Virus record (IMG/VR): IMGVR_UViG_3300021419_000004
Span: 1 to 64,000 of that record
DNA: 64,000 nucleotides
Source of the DNA: a virus
Direction: 5' to 3' (one strand)
The notes beneath the pieces were generated by a model, which was not told the origin of the DNA, made no database searches, and saw only the letters and a list, made by a program, of their open reading frames with translations. Positions 16,023 through 24,268 of this stretch are shown here, piece after piece; positions within the stretch are counted from its first letter, which is position 1, and each line of letters starts with the position of its first letter. The position numbers and the translations under genes were made by a program.

Positions 16023-17882
16023 CTACACATGCGCACTGTCCTCCACGCCCAGCAGCTCCAACAGCTCACTCGCCAGGGCCTCGGGGTCGGGGACACCGCC
16101 GGACAGGCGATCGCTCAGATCACCCGCATCCTTGCCATCCTCGCTCATGGCCTGCACGTCCGGGAGCTTCTCGAGCATGATGGCGCTCAGGCGCTCATCG
16201 ATGGTGCCCTCGGCCACAGCGTAGATCACCGAGTGTGGGCGATCCTTGCCCAGGCGCTGGCCGCGGCCCTCGACCTGGAAGACCTGGCGCGGTGTGAAGG
16301 GGAGCTGGGTGATGACCTGGATGTCCAGATCCTGTAGGTCGATGGACTCTCCCCAAGCGTCCGTGGTCACCACGAGGATGCAGGGGCCCGGATGGTCCAT
16401 GAACTGCCGGCGCTTGGCGTCCCGCACCTCGCCGCTGTCCTCACCGGTGGACTCGTAGACATCGATGGCCGGCCTGCTCTTGGTGCCTTTGAACTGGGAG
16501 CGGAAGCGCTTGGCCCAGTCGGACACGTCGCGCTTGCGGCCGCAGAACACGGCCACCTTGCCCTTGCCGGTCTCCACCCAGTCGTTCATCATCCCCTGCA
16601 CCCAGGGGCGCTTGCGGGCGGCAGCCTCGATGAGGCGCGCCTCCATGCGGGACTGGCGACCCAGCTTCTGGGCGGCCTTGATCATCGACTTGACCGCAGC
16701 CGGCTTGCACTGATCCTCGACAGCGACAGTTGCCACGATTCGCATCATCGGAGGAAGCTCGGCGTCCACCACGGACCGCGGGACTTCGTGCACCAGCATG
16801 GAGCGGCGCTGGAAGAGCTCAGGTGTGTAGGGGCGGGCCTGGGCGCGGATGTTTGGGTTGTCCGGTACCATGCCGTACTCGCCTTGGTAGGCCAGGCCGT
16901 AGCGCTTGGCGAAGTCCCAGAAGCTCCCCCAGCCGAAAGGGTCCAGCAGGTCGAGCTGGCCCCACCAGTCGGTGAGCCTGTCCGCGGTCGGCGTAGCCGT
17001 CGTTCCGATGCGTCGAGCTGCTGCGCGGGAGAGCTGCATGGCGGCGGCTACCCGGTTGTCCTTCGGTGCCCACTGCTCGGTCTCGCGGAGCACACCGCGC
17101 TCATCGCGCTCGACCTTCACCACCTTCTCCCAGCGACCCTTGCTCTTGCCGATGTGCAGCTCATCGAAGATGACATTGAGCGGCATCTTGCGGGCCAGGG
17201 AGATCAGGATCGGGAGCTCGGTCTTGAGCTGGTCCCAGCTCATCACGATGACGGGCCGGGTCCTCCAGCCCCACAGCTCCTCAGGCCCCCAGCCCTCCAG
17301 CGGGCGCGCCTCGAGGCGGCACCACTCCAGGTACTGGGTCAGGGATTGCCAGCGGTCCTTCTTGCGGCGGGCGCTCTCGGGCTTGCAGTTGAAGGGCGTC
17401 CACCGGCTGATGGCTGCGAAGTCCCGGACGTGCTTGGGACGAGGAGCGGAGCGCGTGAGTTCCACGATGGCACCCTGCCGCATCGCTGCTGCCAGAAACC
17501 CGGTCCAGGTCTTGCCGGAGCCAGCTGGATGGTAGAAGAGGGCCCCAGGACGTTCGTAGGCCCAGGCCGGTGCCTCGCGCTGCCAGCTTCGGAGCTTGTC
17601 CAAGATGCCGGGCGACCACTGGGCATGCCATTGCGGGGCGGAGATGGGAGGAGGCAGCAGGCGGCCGGCCACGCCACGCTTGGTGTAGCCGATGCGGTAG
17701 TAGTTGAGGTAGTGCTCAGCCACCGCGGTTGCGTTGGCAGGCACGCTCAGGGCTGCAGCGCCGAAGCGGCGGAGTCCTGGGACCAGTAGCAGCTCAGCGT
17801 CCTCCGCTGGAGTCGGGCGCCTGTTGAGGACGAAGGTCTGAGACCACCGGGCGGGGCTGTAGGTGGTCTGGCGGATGGTCAC
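16023..17882 (-). CDS. SF2 (SNF2-like) DNA helicase/translocase
   Basis: 619 aa with a GTG start. Walker A HPAGSGKT (118-125), DELH as motif II (VIFDELHIGKSK), motif III GTTATPTADR, a VTTDAWGESIDLQ motif V and QVEGRGQRLGKDR motif VI. The two RecA lobes and the DELH box fit the SNF2/RapA-like or phage UvsW-like group; it probably remodels replication or recombination intermediates. The start is fixed by the preceding micro-ORF, whose TGA overlaps this GTG (GTGA), and by GGAGG upstream. Confidence 0.9.
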   Translation of the reverse strand: MTIRQTTYSPARWSQTFVLNRRPTPAEDAELLLVPGLRRFGAAALSVPANATAVAEHYLNYYRIGYTKRGVAGRLLPPPISAPQWHAQWSPGILDKLRSWQREAPAWAYERPGALFYHPAGSGKTWTGFLAAAMRQGAIVELTRSAPRPKHVRDFAAISRWTPFNCKPESARRKKDRWQSLTQYLEWCRLEARPLEGWGPEELWGWRTRPVIVMSWDQLKTELPILISLARKMPLNVIFDELHIGKSKGRWEKVVKVERDERGVLRETEQWAPKDNRVAAAMQLSRAAARRIGTTATPTADRLTDWWGQLDLLDPFGWGSFWDFAKRYGLAYQGEYGMVPDNPNIRAQARPYTPELFQRRSMLVHEVPRSVVDAELPPMMRIVATVAVEDQCKPAAVKSMIKAAQKLGRQSRMEARLIEAAARKRPWVQGMMNDWVETGKGKVAVFCGRKRDVSDWAKRFRSQFKGTKSRPAIDVYESTGEDSGEVRDAKRRQFMDHPGPCILVVTTDAWGESIDLQDLDIQVITQLPFTPRQVFQVEGRGQRLGKDRPHSVIYAVAEGTIDERLSAIMLEKLPDVQAMSEDGKDAGDLSDRLSGGVPDPEALASELLELLGVEDSAHV

Positions 17883-17998
17883 TGGACACGCCTCCACGCG
17901 AGGACGATCATGTGACCAGCGCCTGCAGCAGACAGGCTGCACAACAGTAGAGTCAGGATCGGGTGAGCGGCCAGGAAGGCGCCTATCTGTTCAGTCAT
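17879..17998 (-). CDS. 39-aa membrane microprotein
   Basis: MTEQIGAFLAAHPILTLLLC... encodes one membrane helix (about residues 12-33) and a short basic tail (WRRVQ). The stop overlaps the helicase GTG as GTGA, the same coupling used elsewhere in this operon, which supports coding. Unrecognised. Confidence 0.62.
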   Translation of the reverse strand: MTEQIGAFLAAHPILTLLLCSLSAAGAGHMIVLAWRRVQ

Positions 17999-18009
17999 CG
18001 CATGCGCTC

Positions 18010-18558
18010 CTAAGCAGCCTGAGTGAGCTTCTTCCGCCGCAGACTCCCAACGTGCAGAGCGGTCATGCGGAGGGCTTCGGCGTACACCCAGGGAGCCCCG
18101 TCGAGCAAGGGCGCGCGGGTGCTTGCATCGCTCCAGATGCTGTTGATGCCGGGCACCTGCACACAGAACTGGGAGTCAGGGGCCTCGCTGAACTTGATGC
18201 GGCGGTTCGGGCCGTCCAGGTCCCACATGCCCCGATACGTCCAGGTCAGGCGCAGTGGGTCCCGGCCCAGGCCGAAGACGCCGCCCAGGTACTGGAGCGC
18301 GGCCATGCGGGAGACATCGTAGTTGAGGTCCAGCAGGAGGCCCTGCTCCCAGACCGGATGGCGCTTGTGGTTCCACAGGACCCGCACCCTGCCGCCCCCT
18401 TGAACTTCGGTGACGATGCCCCTGTGCGCGGCACTGGGCTGCTGTGGAAGACGCGCCCGGGCCCCAGGCTGCCACAGCCCCGAGATCCAGCCAGGGAGGG
18501 TCAGGTCATTGTAGTAGCGACCGGCGGTGTTGTTGTCGGCGGACGTGTCGCTGCTCAC
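18010..18558 (-). CDS. Hypothetical protein, 182 aa
   Basis: Unrecognised, beta-rich and Trp-containing (LPGWISGLWQPG, VRVLWNHKRHPVW, LRLTWTYRGMWDLDGP), with a basic C-terminus (GSLRRKKLTQAA). The GTG start overlaps the stop of the upstream 107-aa gene (GTGA). A longer upstream reading frame exists but would lie inside that gene. Confidence 0.76.
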   Translation of the reverse strand: MSSDTSADNNTAGRYYNDLTLPGWISGLWQPGARARLPQQPSAAHRGIVTEVQGGGRVRVLWNHKRHPVWEQGLLLDLNYDVSRMAALQYLGGVFGLGRDPLRLTWTYRGMWDLDGPNRRIKFSEAPDSQFCVQVPGINSIWSDASTRAPLLDGAPWVYAEALRMTALHVGSLRRKKLTQAA

Positions 18559-18878
18559 AGTGCACCTCGCACCACGAACCCGGACGCTTCGGCGATGGCC
18601 AAAGCCCGATCCAGAGTCAGGTTCTCCAGAGGATGAGACATCGCGGCCTCCCAGCTCCACATGACTTGGTTGACGAAGGCGGGCATGGGTGTGCGGTGGG
18701 TCTTCGACAGCTCGATGGCCGTGCAGCGGTCCCAGTGGAAGTCCGCCCTCAGGAACTCGAAGTCCCCGGAACCGACGATCAGGTGGGTGGCTCCCATACC
18801 CAGCTGAATGGCGACGCACACACCCTGAGGACACGGGGGCTCGAGAGGGGCGTCTGGCGCCCAGGTTGAGACGGTCAT
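18555..18878 (-). CDS. Hypothetical protein, 107 aa
   Basis: Unrecognised; beta-rich N-terminus with several Cys and a helical C-terminus (LENLTLDRALAIAEASGF). Overlaps the preceding gene's stop as ATGA. No signal or membrane segment. Confidence 0.74.
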   Translation of the reverse strand: MTVSTWAPDAPLEPPCPQGVCVAIQLGMGATHLIVGSGDFEFLRADFHWDRCTAIELSKTHRTPMPAFVNQVMWSWEAAMSHPLENLTLDRALAIAEASGFVVRGAL

Positions 18879-19288
18879 GGACTGTCCTCGGTGTCAGCGG
18901 TGTCAGCGGTGTCGTCGGTGTCGGTGTCGGTGTTGTGGACGATCCAGGTGATCACCTCAGCCATCGTCATCGGCTTCACCAGCCATGGCGCGTTGGCTTC
19001 CCAGGGGAAGGCCATCCCGCCCGAAGGCGTGTAGCCGGTCGCGTTGCCGACGCTGTAGCCGGGCAGCAGCGCAGCCCCCCAGCCGGTCGCGTAGTTCTTG
19101 CCGTCGTAGGCCCAGCGGATCACGAAGGCGTGGACCCGAGAGCCCCTGCACTTCCGCAGCTTGGTGAGGGCCTGGCGCACCTGCCGGCGTGTGTAGGGCG
19201 GATCCTCAGTGATGACGGAGACTGGAGGCAGGCTCCACAGCCACCGGCCAGCACGTCTGACGATCTTCTGGGCGGTGCGGCGGTTCAT
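18875..19288 (-). CDS. Small protein with RRQVRQAL motif and Asp-Thr tail, paralogue of the gene at 29.6 kb
   Basis: 137 aa. The N-terminus MNRRTAQKIV and YTRRQVRQALTKLR match MNTRTAKKIV and YSRRQVRQALHHLR of the protein at 29.6 kb; both then carry an FPWE motif. The C-terminus ends in a DTDTDDTADTADTED repeat encoded by GTC-type trinucleotide repeats, a composition familiar in myxobacterial proteins. Function unknown. The ATG overlaps the TGA of the upstream microprotein. Confidence 0.75.
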   Translation of the reverse strand: MNRRTAQKIVRRAGRWLWSLPPVSVITEDPPYTRRQVRQALTKLRKCRGSRVHAFVIRWAYDGKNYATGWGAALLPGYSVGNATGYTPSGGMAFPWEANAPWLVKPMTMAEVITWIVHNTDTDTDDTADTADTEDSP

Positions 19289-19440
19289 GGCGCGCCACCA
19301 CCCAGGCAGCCCCACACCACCACCAGGGCGAGCCAGCCGAGCCCCAGCCCGCCGGCAGCGGACAGCAGGAAGCGGGCAGGGGTGCGGCCGTAGAGCCAGT
19401 CAGCGGGCGAGGTCAACCACGCGATGAGGAGGGTGATCAC
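19285..19440 (-). CDS. 51-aa membrane microprotein
   Basis: GTG-initiated MITLLIAWLTSPADWLYGR... with a short hydrophobic start and a second strong helix (residues 23-45, FLLSAAGGLGLGWLALVVVW). The GTG overlaps the stop of the 224-aa gene (GTGA) and its TGA overlaps the next ATG, filling an otherwise empty gap. Possibly a small inner-membrane modulator; unrecognised. Confidence 0.62.
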   Translation of the reverse strand: MITLLIAWLTSPADWLYGRTPARFLLSAAGGLGLGWLALVVVWGCLGGGAP

Positions 19441-20111
19441 TGGTCGTCTCCCCCGGCGGGGGGAGCGTCTTCGTCAACCTTGATGCTCCAGCCCGCAGGC
19501 ATGCCGCCAGCGGCCAGTAGCTCCCAGTGGGAGCGGACATCGGGATGCGCGTCGCGGGCGTCGTCTGCAAGCAACTTGGATGCCTCAGACCGGAGCCACA
19601 CAGCGGTGGAGGGGTCCAGGCGCTGAGGGCCCAGTCGGTCCAGATACTGGGGATAGAGGGCTTGCATGTAGTCCACGATCTTGAAGGGGCCCTTTAGGAC
19701 GTTCCACTCAGCGAGGAACCGGAGGCCAACGTGGCTCGCTTGGAAGCCGGAGATGCCTTGCTGCCGAGAAGCCGCCCAGGCAGCTGCCAGGGTACAGGCG
19801 GTGCAGGCATGGACGGCCGTGCCATAGTCGTGCTGGTAGGCAGTCAGCAGGCGGTCCATGAACGCCTCCAGGCGGGCGATCTCCATCTTCCGGGCCTCCT
19901 TCATCCAAGCCTCTCGGATGACCTCGAAGCCGTCCTCCTTCTCCGAGAGCTGCGGCATCGGCACTGGGTTGAGCTGACGCCCCGCCAAGCTGATGATCTT
20001 GCCAGTGTCGGGGCCCGTGAGGATCACCGCGCGGAGGTCGTTGGCGGGACTCACCAGGGCAGTTGCGGGACGGCCTCCCGGCCCGCGAACATACAGGAAC
20101 TTCTTACTCAC
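19437..20111 (-). CDS. Hypothetical protein, 224 aa, operon leader
   Basis: Unrecognised. Beta-rich N-terminus (KFLYVRGPGGRPATALV), then a largely helical body with HACTACTLAAAWAASRQ and LRFLAEWNVLKGPFKIVDYM, and an acidic Gly-rich tail. GTG start with the CACGGAGA leader. First gene of the operon running to 15.64 kb, behind the operator-promoter at 20.2 kb. Confidence 0.78.
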   Translation of the reverse strand: MSKKFLYVRGPGGRPATALVSPANDLRAVILTGPDTGKIISLAGRQLNPVPMPQLSEKEDGFEVIREAWMKEARKMEIARLEAFMDRLLTAYQHDYGTAVHACTACTLAAAWAASRQQGISGFQASHVGLRFLAEWNVLKGPFKIVDYMQALYPQYLDRLGPQRLDPSTAVWLRSEASKLLADDARDAHPDVRSHWELLAAGGMPAGWSIKVDEDAPPAGGDDQ

Positions 20112-20172
20112 GCTATCTCCGTGCCTGTGTCAGGTGCGGCGTCTACCGCGTGCCGGTGTCATCGGCTTTGGA

Positions 20173-20212
20173 TCTCTACCCTGCCAAGTGGCCGGCCGTC
20201 AAGAGGGTGATC
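20173..20212 (-). promoter_or_regulatory. Promoter with embedded operator palindrome
   Basis: Minus strand: GATCACCC, TTGACG, an 18-bp spacer containing CCGGCCACTTGGCAGG (one mismatch from the perfect palindrome), then TAGAGA. Same architecture as the 15.6-kb site. Confidence 0.72.
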
Positions 20213-20221
20213 GGGCTCGGA

Positions 20222-20461
20222 TCACCCCAGCCCCCACTCCTTCATCTCCAGCTTGTGCAAGGCCCACTTCACCCGCCTGTGCCGGTTCTCCTGGGTCTTG
20301 CTGCGGTACTTCCCGTAGGGCTCCCCCGAGAAGATGTCGTAGCAGATGTGCTGGTGCTTCTTGACGAGCTCCAGGCGCCTGGCCTTCTCGGCCGGGGAGA
20401 GCTCTACGGCCTGACGGCGGTCGAAGAGGCGACGGTACTTGCGTCGCTGGCGGGCGTTCAT
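20222..20461 (-). CDS. Small basic protein, 79 aa
   Basis: Highly basic helical protein (MNARQRRKYRRLFDRRQ, RHRRVKWALHKLEMKEW). The MNARQR start recurs in the 66-aa protein at 30.6 kb. Could bind nucleic acid. Its ATG overlaps the stop of the sigma-factor gene (ATGG/TGA), making it the last gene of that operon. Confidence 0.74.
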   Translation of the reverse strand: MNARQRRKYRRLFDRRQAVELSPAEKARRLELVKKHQHICYDIFSGEPYGKYRSKTQENRHRRVKWALHKLEMKEWGLG

Positions 20462-21729
20462 GGCAGCCTTCCCGTCAAAGTGTATCCGTCGGGCCTCAGG
20501 GTCACCTCGGTGACGTTGGCGGCCTCCATCAAGGGGATGAGCGCGCGGAGAGCATCCCGCAGGGCTGCGTGCGGGTCACTGGGTACTTCCTGGGGCTGCG
20601 GTGCGGATGGTGCGGTCTGCGTGTCCTCAGGCACCACGGACGGTGCAGGCGCAGGAACCGCAGCCGAAGCCGGGCCCCCAAGAGGCGCCAGGCCGGCCTT
20701 GGCGCGTGCGGCGTTGAATCCCTCAAGGTCTCCCACCTTCGGGATCGTCTTCCCGGGCCCGCCTACCACACCCAGCAAGGCGCGGACCTCGCGGACGTAG
20801 TAGCGTGATGAGGTCTCCCCGAACTTCAACCCGGGATGGGCTGCCGCTGCTTTCTGGGCAACCATCTGGCCAGCTTCCCGGGTGCTCAGGGTGGGATCGC
20901 GGAGGATCATGTCGTACAAGGTGGTCTTCACCCACAAGGTAGGGACGCATCCCTCCCGATGCCTGGAGGTGCCGAAGAGATGAGCTGCATGGTGTTCAGG
21001 CACTGGAGGCCTCCGGGGGGCAAGAACGGGTTGTGGTCTCGGGTCTTGGTGCGACCGTGCTGTGAGGCGGGCGACCGCGGATCTCTTGATCTGGGAGATG
21101 CGAGGCTCGGAGACTCCAAGCATGGCTCCCACTTCCAGCATGGTCTTCCCATCGAGGAGCTCGAGCATGACCCTCCGCTCCTGGTCAGGGAGGCGGGCCA
21201 CCAGTCCCCGGACGCGGCGGATGTCCACGAGGCGGTCCACGTCCACCGGAGGCGCGGGAAGGGCCTGGGCCAGGAGGGTCGAGCCCTCACGGTCGGAGAT
21301 GGGCTGAGAGGTGCTGGTCTCCTCAACCTTCTGTCCTCGGTGGCGGAGCTGGTGGAACTCGTCCACGGACAGCTCCAAGGCCTCCGCCATCTCAGCATCA
21401 CTCGGAGTCCTGCCCAGCTGCTGGGTCAGACCGGCGCGGGCCTGTCCGAGCGTGCGGCTCCGCTCGTAGGTGAGTCGGGAAGTCGGAGAGGATCTGCGCA
21501 AGAAGTCGATGGCGGCGCCCTGGAGGCGCTTGCCTACGTAGGCCTCAAGGCCCGGGTCGCTGAGGTCGGCTCCGTCCAGGATTTCTACCAGAGCCAGCAT
21601 GACCGCGCCCTCGACCTCCTCTACAGGGACTGGTGCCTGCTTCCCATAGCGCCAGGCGATGGCCTTGGCTTTGGGCAGCAGGGCCACAATGACCGCATCA
21701 CGGTGGAGATCCGGCCGAGGCGCAGTCAT
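20458..21729 (-). CDS. FliA/sigma70-family sigma factor with long C-terminal extension
   Basis: 423 aa. Residues about 15-80 resemble sigma region 2 (AKAIAWRYGK...VGKRLQGAAIDFLRR). Region 3 follows (GQARAGLTQQLGRTPSDAEMAEAL). Region 4 has LPDQERRVMLELLDGKTMLEVGAMLGVSEPRISQIKRSAVARL with a clear helix-turn-helix. After about residue 235 there is an unrelated extension with an Ala/Pro-rich linker and a C-terminal helix-strand part. Likely redirects host RNA polymerase to element promoters, perhaps the late genes. Start overlaps the HNH gene's stop. Confidence 0.85.
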   Translation of the reverse strand: MTAPRPDLHRDAVIVALLPKAKAIAWRYGKQAPVPVEEVEGAVMLALVEILDGADLSDPGLEAYVGKRLQGAAIDFLRRSSPTSRLTYERSRTLGQARAGLTQQLGRTPSDAEMAEALELSVDEFHQLRHRGQKVEETSTSQPISDREGSTLLAQALPAPPVDVDRLVDIRRVRGLVARLPDQERRVMLELLDGKTMLEVGAMLGVSEPRISQIKRSAVARLTARSHQDPRPQPVLAPRRPPVPEHHAAHLFGTSRHREGCVPTLWVKTTLYDMILRDPTLSTREAGQMVAQKAAAAHPGLKFGETSSRYYVREVRALLGVVGGPGKTIPKVGDLEGFNAARAKAGLAPLGGPASAAVPAPAPSVVPEDTQTAPSAPQPQEVPSDPHAALRDALRALIPLMEAANVTEVTLRPDGYTLTGRLP

Positions 21730-22109
21730 GGCGCCACGCGCTGCTTGGTGGTCTTCAGCCTGGCACGAGCCTCCTTCAAGGGAACCCGACGGGCGCGGCA
21801 GCGGGACACGTGCGCCCGGATGGCCGCCACGTCTGCGCCCTTCTTCTCCAGCTCGCGGTACCAGGAGCGCAGGCTCATGTTCTTCTTGGCACTGTTGCAG
21901 CTGTAGCAGCAGGTCACGAGGTTCCTGGCGTCGTTGGAGCCGCCCTGCTTGCGGGGCTTGCAGTGGTCCAGGGTCAGGACTGTCTGAGTAGCGTGGGCTC
22001 CGCAGTAGACGCAGCGCATGCCGTCCCGCAGATAGATGGCCCAGCGCTTGTCTTTGCGGATCCAGCGAGACCCCTGGCCCCGGTTGCCCCCTTTGCCTCT
22101 ACTGGCCAT
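21726..22109 (-). CDS. HNH endonuclease
   Basis: 127 aa. HNH core: CVYCG, then LDHCKPRKQGGSNDARNLV, then CCYSCNSAKKN. The two CxxC pairs bind structural zinc, and the DH...N...H-type core cuts DNA. The basic N-terminus (SRGKGGNRGQGSRWIRK) suits DNA binding. It could be a homing or packaging-type nuclease; no terminase accompanies it here. The ATG at 22109 lies inside the end of the upstream gene. Confidence 0.86.
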   Translation of the reverse strand: MASRGKGGNRGQGSRWIRKDKRWAIYLRDGMRCVYCGAHATQTVLTLDHCKPRKQGGSNDARNLVTCCYSCNSAKKNMSLRSWYRELEKKGADVAAIRAHVSRCRARRVPLKEARARLKTTKQRVAP

Positions 22110-22407
22110 CGTTCCCCTGATCTCCTCCCAGCAGCGCCTCATCATCCGTCGAGATCCAGCCCTTGTGGATAGGGTCGCCGTGCCTGAACTGCCTGGGCCA
22201 CTCCGCCACGAGGACGTAGCCGCCCGGTTCGGGTCCTTGGAGGTACTCCCCCACCAGCAGGTGGGTGGCCTTGTCCAGGCGTCCTCGCGTTGCCAAGGCA
22301 CCCTTCACCCAATGCTCCCGCAACTCGTCCGTCAGCGGGGTCAGCGTCACCTTGCTGCCCTCGGTCCAGGCCCACTTGCGGCCATCGATGTCTTTGATCT
22401 CGTACAT
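22099..22407 (-). CDS. Hypothetical protein, 102 aa
   Basis: Unrecognised acidic protein with beta-rich segments (YEIKDIDGRKWAWTEGSKVTL, THLLVGEYLQG). The leader GACACTGAGAGGACGACGACATG combines the early leader with the GAGGACGAC site seen before late genes. Overlaps the HNH start by 11 bp. Confidence 0.75.
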   Translation of the reverse strand: MYEIKDIDGRKWAWTEGSKVTLTPLTDELREHWVKGALATRGRLDKATHLLVGEYLQGPEPGGYVLVAEWPRQFRHGDPIHKGWISTDDEALLGGDQGNDGQ

Positions 22408-22446
22408 GTCGTCGTCCTCTCAGTGTCAGTACAGCATCTGCCGCTG

Positions 22447-22899
22447 TCAATCCTCGTGTGTCTTCTCCACGAGAGCGGCTATCACCCCCTTGAGCGATCC
22501 TACCTTAGGGCGCGTCGGTGTTTTGACTTCTAACCGATACAGAGGGTACGAGCGTTGCCGGGGTTTTGGAGGGTGATCAGACACTCTGATTGTCCCCAAA
22601 CTACCTAAGTGGAAGTAGGCTGAGCATGATGATCGGGAAAGCTGGTAGCGAAACGTGAGTCCTTCCCGAACGAGGGCCTGCCTGACCTTGGTTATAGTCT
22701 GGTCCACACGGCGTTTAACGATCTCCCGGGTCCGGTAGGACAGGGCATAGGAGCGGGGATCTGCCTGCCCCTTTAGTTTGCTGATCCACCGTTTGATCGA
22801 CGCGGGGTTCGCCAAGTGCACTACTCGGATCTCATCCACGTAAATCCAAACCCAACGGCCGTCAGTGGGTACCGCCTTGATTCGAGGCTCATGATCCAT
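22447..22899 (-). CDS. Hypothetical protein of lower GC, 150 aa
   Basis: Unrecognised basic protein, helical centre (SIKRWISKLKGQ, EIVKRRVDQTITKVRQALVREG) and beta-rich C-terminus. By eye its DNA is clearly richer in A/T and uses many A- or T-ending codons unlike its neighbours, suggesting recent acquisition. The ATG at 22899 has GGAGGA seven bases upstream and overlaps the end of the 459-aa gene. Confidence 0.75.
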   Translation of the reverse strand: MDHEPRIKAVPTDGRWVWIYVDEIRVVHLANPASIKRWISKLKGQADPRSYALSYRTREIVKRRVDQTITKVRQALVREGLTFRYQLSRSSCSAYFHLGSLGTIRVSDHPPKPRQRSYPLYRLEVKTPTRPKVGSLKGVIAALVEKTHED

Positions 22900-24268
22900 G
22901 AGTTTTTCCTCCATCGCCACCCGTCAGCACATGCAGGGCCTGGCCTGTCTTGGTCTCCCCGCCCAGCCGAATGGGGACTGGCTGAGCTGTGGCCATTCGG
23001 GCACCGCGGCCGCGGGCCATAGCTTCGAAGTCCGCCGCCGTCGCGGAGGGGCGGTCCCGCAGGCGGTAGCCCATGATCACGGTGCCGTCCGCCGTCGGGT
23101 GGGCCATCTGCTCCAGGGCCTGCTCCGCCATCAGGGTCTCGAGCACCGGCATCGCATCGCGCTTGGTGATCTTCAACTGGCGGTAGAGCTCACCGTCCGG
23201 CACCCAGGAGCCCGCCTCACGCAGGATGCGGAGGATGTGCTCTCGGATGCGCATGTCCTCACTGCGGACGGCGAGCTGCTGCAGGTGCCAAACCCCGGGC
23301 AGATGCAGGTGGTAGATGATGGAGAAGGCATAGGCGATCTCGCTGGCCCCCAGGGGGAACTCTTTGTTCTGGTCGCAGTGTAGACGCGCCTTGCCGAAGT
23401 CCCAGCTCAGCAGCATGGCGATGCGTTCGGCCATGCGCTGGGCACGGGCGCGGTAGGACTGGAGGCTGTGCTCCTCACACCGAGTGCTGACCGCGGAGAC
23501 CCAGTTGGCATGCATCTCCCGCGCCTGGTCAGAGGCGAAGTAGGCCGTGTAGACGGCGTAGGGGTCGGAGGCCTTCTCCCCCAGGGCCTGCATGCCGATT
23601 TGGAGCTGGCGGAGCTCCTCATAGTCGCGGGTGCGCGCGCCATGCACTGAAGGCTGCTGACGCTCCCGGCCTGGGGCCAGGAACACCAAGTGGTCGCGCA
23701 GCGTTCCAGACTCCATGTGGGCGAGCAGCAGATCCTCCCGCAAGGTGCGGACCGGGATGGAGCTGATCATCCCCATCCGCGGGCGGCGGGGGCCATGGGT
23801 GCCGCGGCTGGTCCAGCTCCTGATGTCCCGGCCTTCCCAGATCTCATGCAACAGGTGTTCGAAGTCGGCCTTGGTGCGGTTGCCGGTCAACCTGAGCAGG
23901 TTCTCCGCGACCACCAGAGTGGCGCGGTTGCTGTAGCCCAGCATGTCCCGGAGGGCTCCTGGGCTCGATGGCGTGGGGCCCAGGACCCGATCGTCAATCA
24001 AGCGGATCAAGCGCTCCGCTGACCGCACCGCGGTCCCGTCCCGGGCGCCGCGGTGGCCCGCCAGCAAGACGTAGAGGGTGCTGTTGTTTTCGGCGTGGCT
24101 TGCGTCCAGGCGGCACAGGGGCGCCAGCACGCTCAGGGTCGCCAGGTAGCTCCCGACGTGCAGCAGGCTGTGGCCATCGGACTGCCGCATGCCCAGGTCC
24201 ACCCACTGCCGCATCAGGGTGCCCGGGGGCACCACTCGGTCAACGTCGGCTTCGGTGGGGAGCTTCAT
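22889..24268 (-). CDS. DUF3987-like replication protein with degenerate P-loop
   Basis: 459 aa. The order of elements resembles DUF3987/phage primase-helicase proteins: an N-terminal DVDRVVPPGTLMRQWVDLG and SYLATLSVLAPLC block, then TLYVLLAGHRGARDGTA where a Walker A loop would be expected but GK(S/T) is missing, then SPGALRDML, LVVAENLLRLTG and LLHEIWEGR. The C-terminus holds a winged-helix-like segment (RIREHILRILREAG...). Probably a DNA-binding, non-catalytic relative. Family assignment is tentative. Start overlaps the CheR-like gene's stop region. Confidence 0.72.
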   Translation of the reverse strand: MKLPTEADVDRVVPPGTLMRQWVDLGMRQSDGHSLLHVGSYLATLSVLAPLCRLDASHAENNSTLYVLLAGHRGARDGTAVRSAERLIRLIDDRVLGPTPSSPGALRDMLGYSNRATLVVAENLLRLTGNRTKADFEHLLHEIWEGRDIRSWTSRGTHGPRRPRMGMISSIPVRTLREDLLLAHMESGTLRDHLVFLAPGRERQQPSVHGARTRDYEELRQLQIGMQALGEKASDPYAVYTAYFASDQAREMHANWVSAVSTRCEEHSLQSYRARAQRMAERIAMLLSWDFGKARLHCDQNKEFPLGASEIAYAFSIIYHLHLPGVWHLQQLAVRSEDMRIREHILRILREAGSWVPDGELYRQLKITKRDAMPVLETLMAEQALEQMAHPTADGTVIMGYRLRDRPSATAADFEAMARGRGARMATAQPVPIRLGGETKTGQALHVLTGGDGGKTHGS

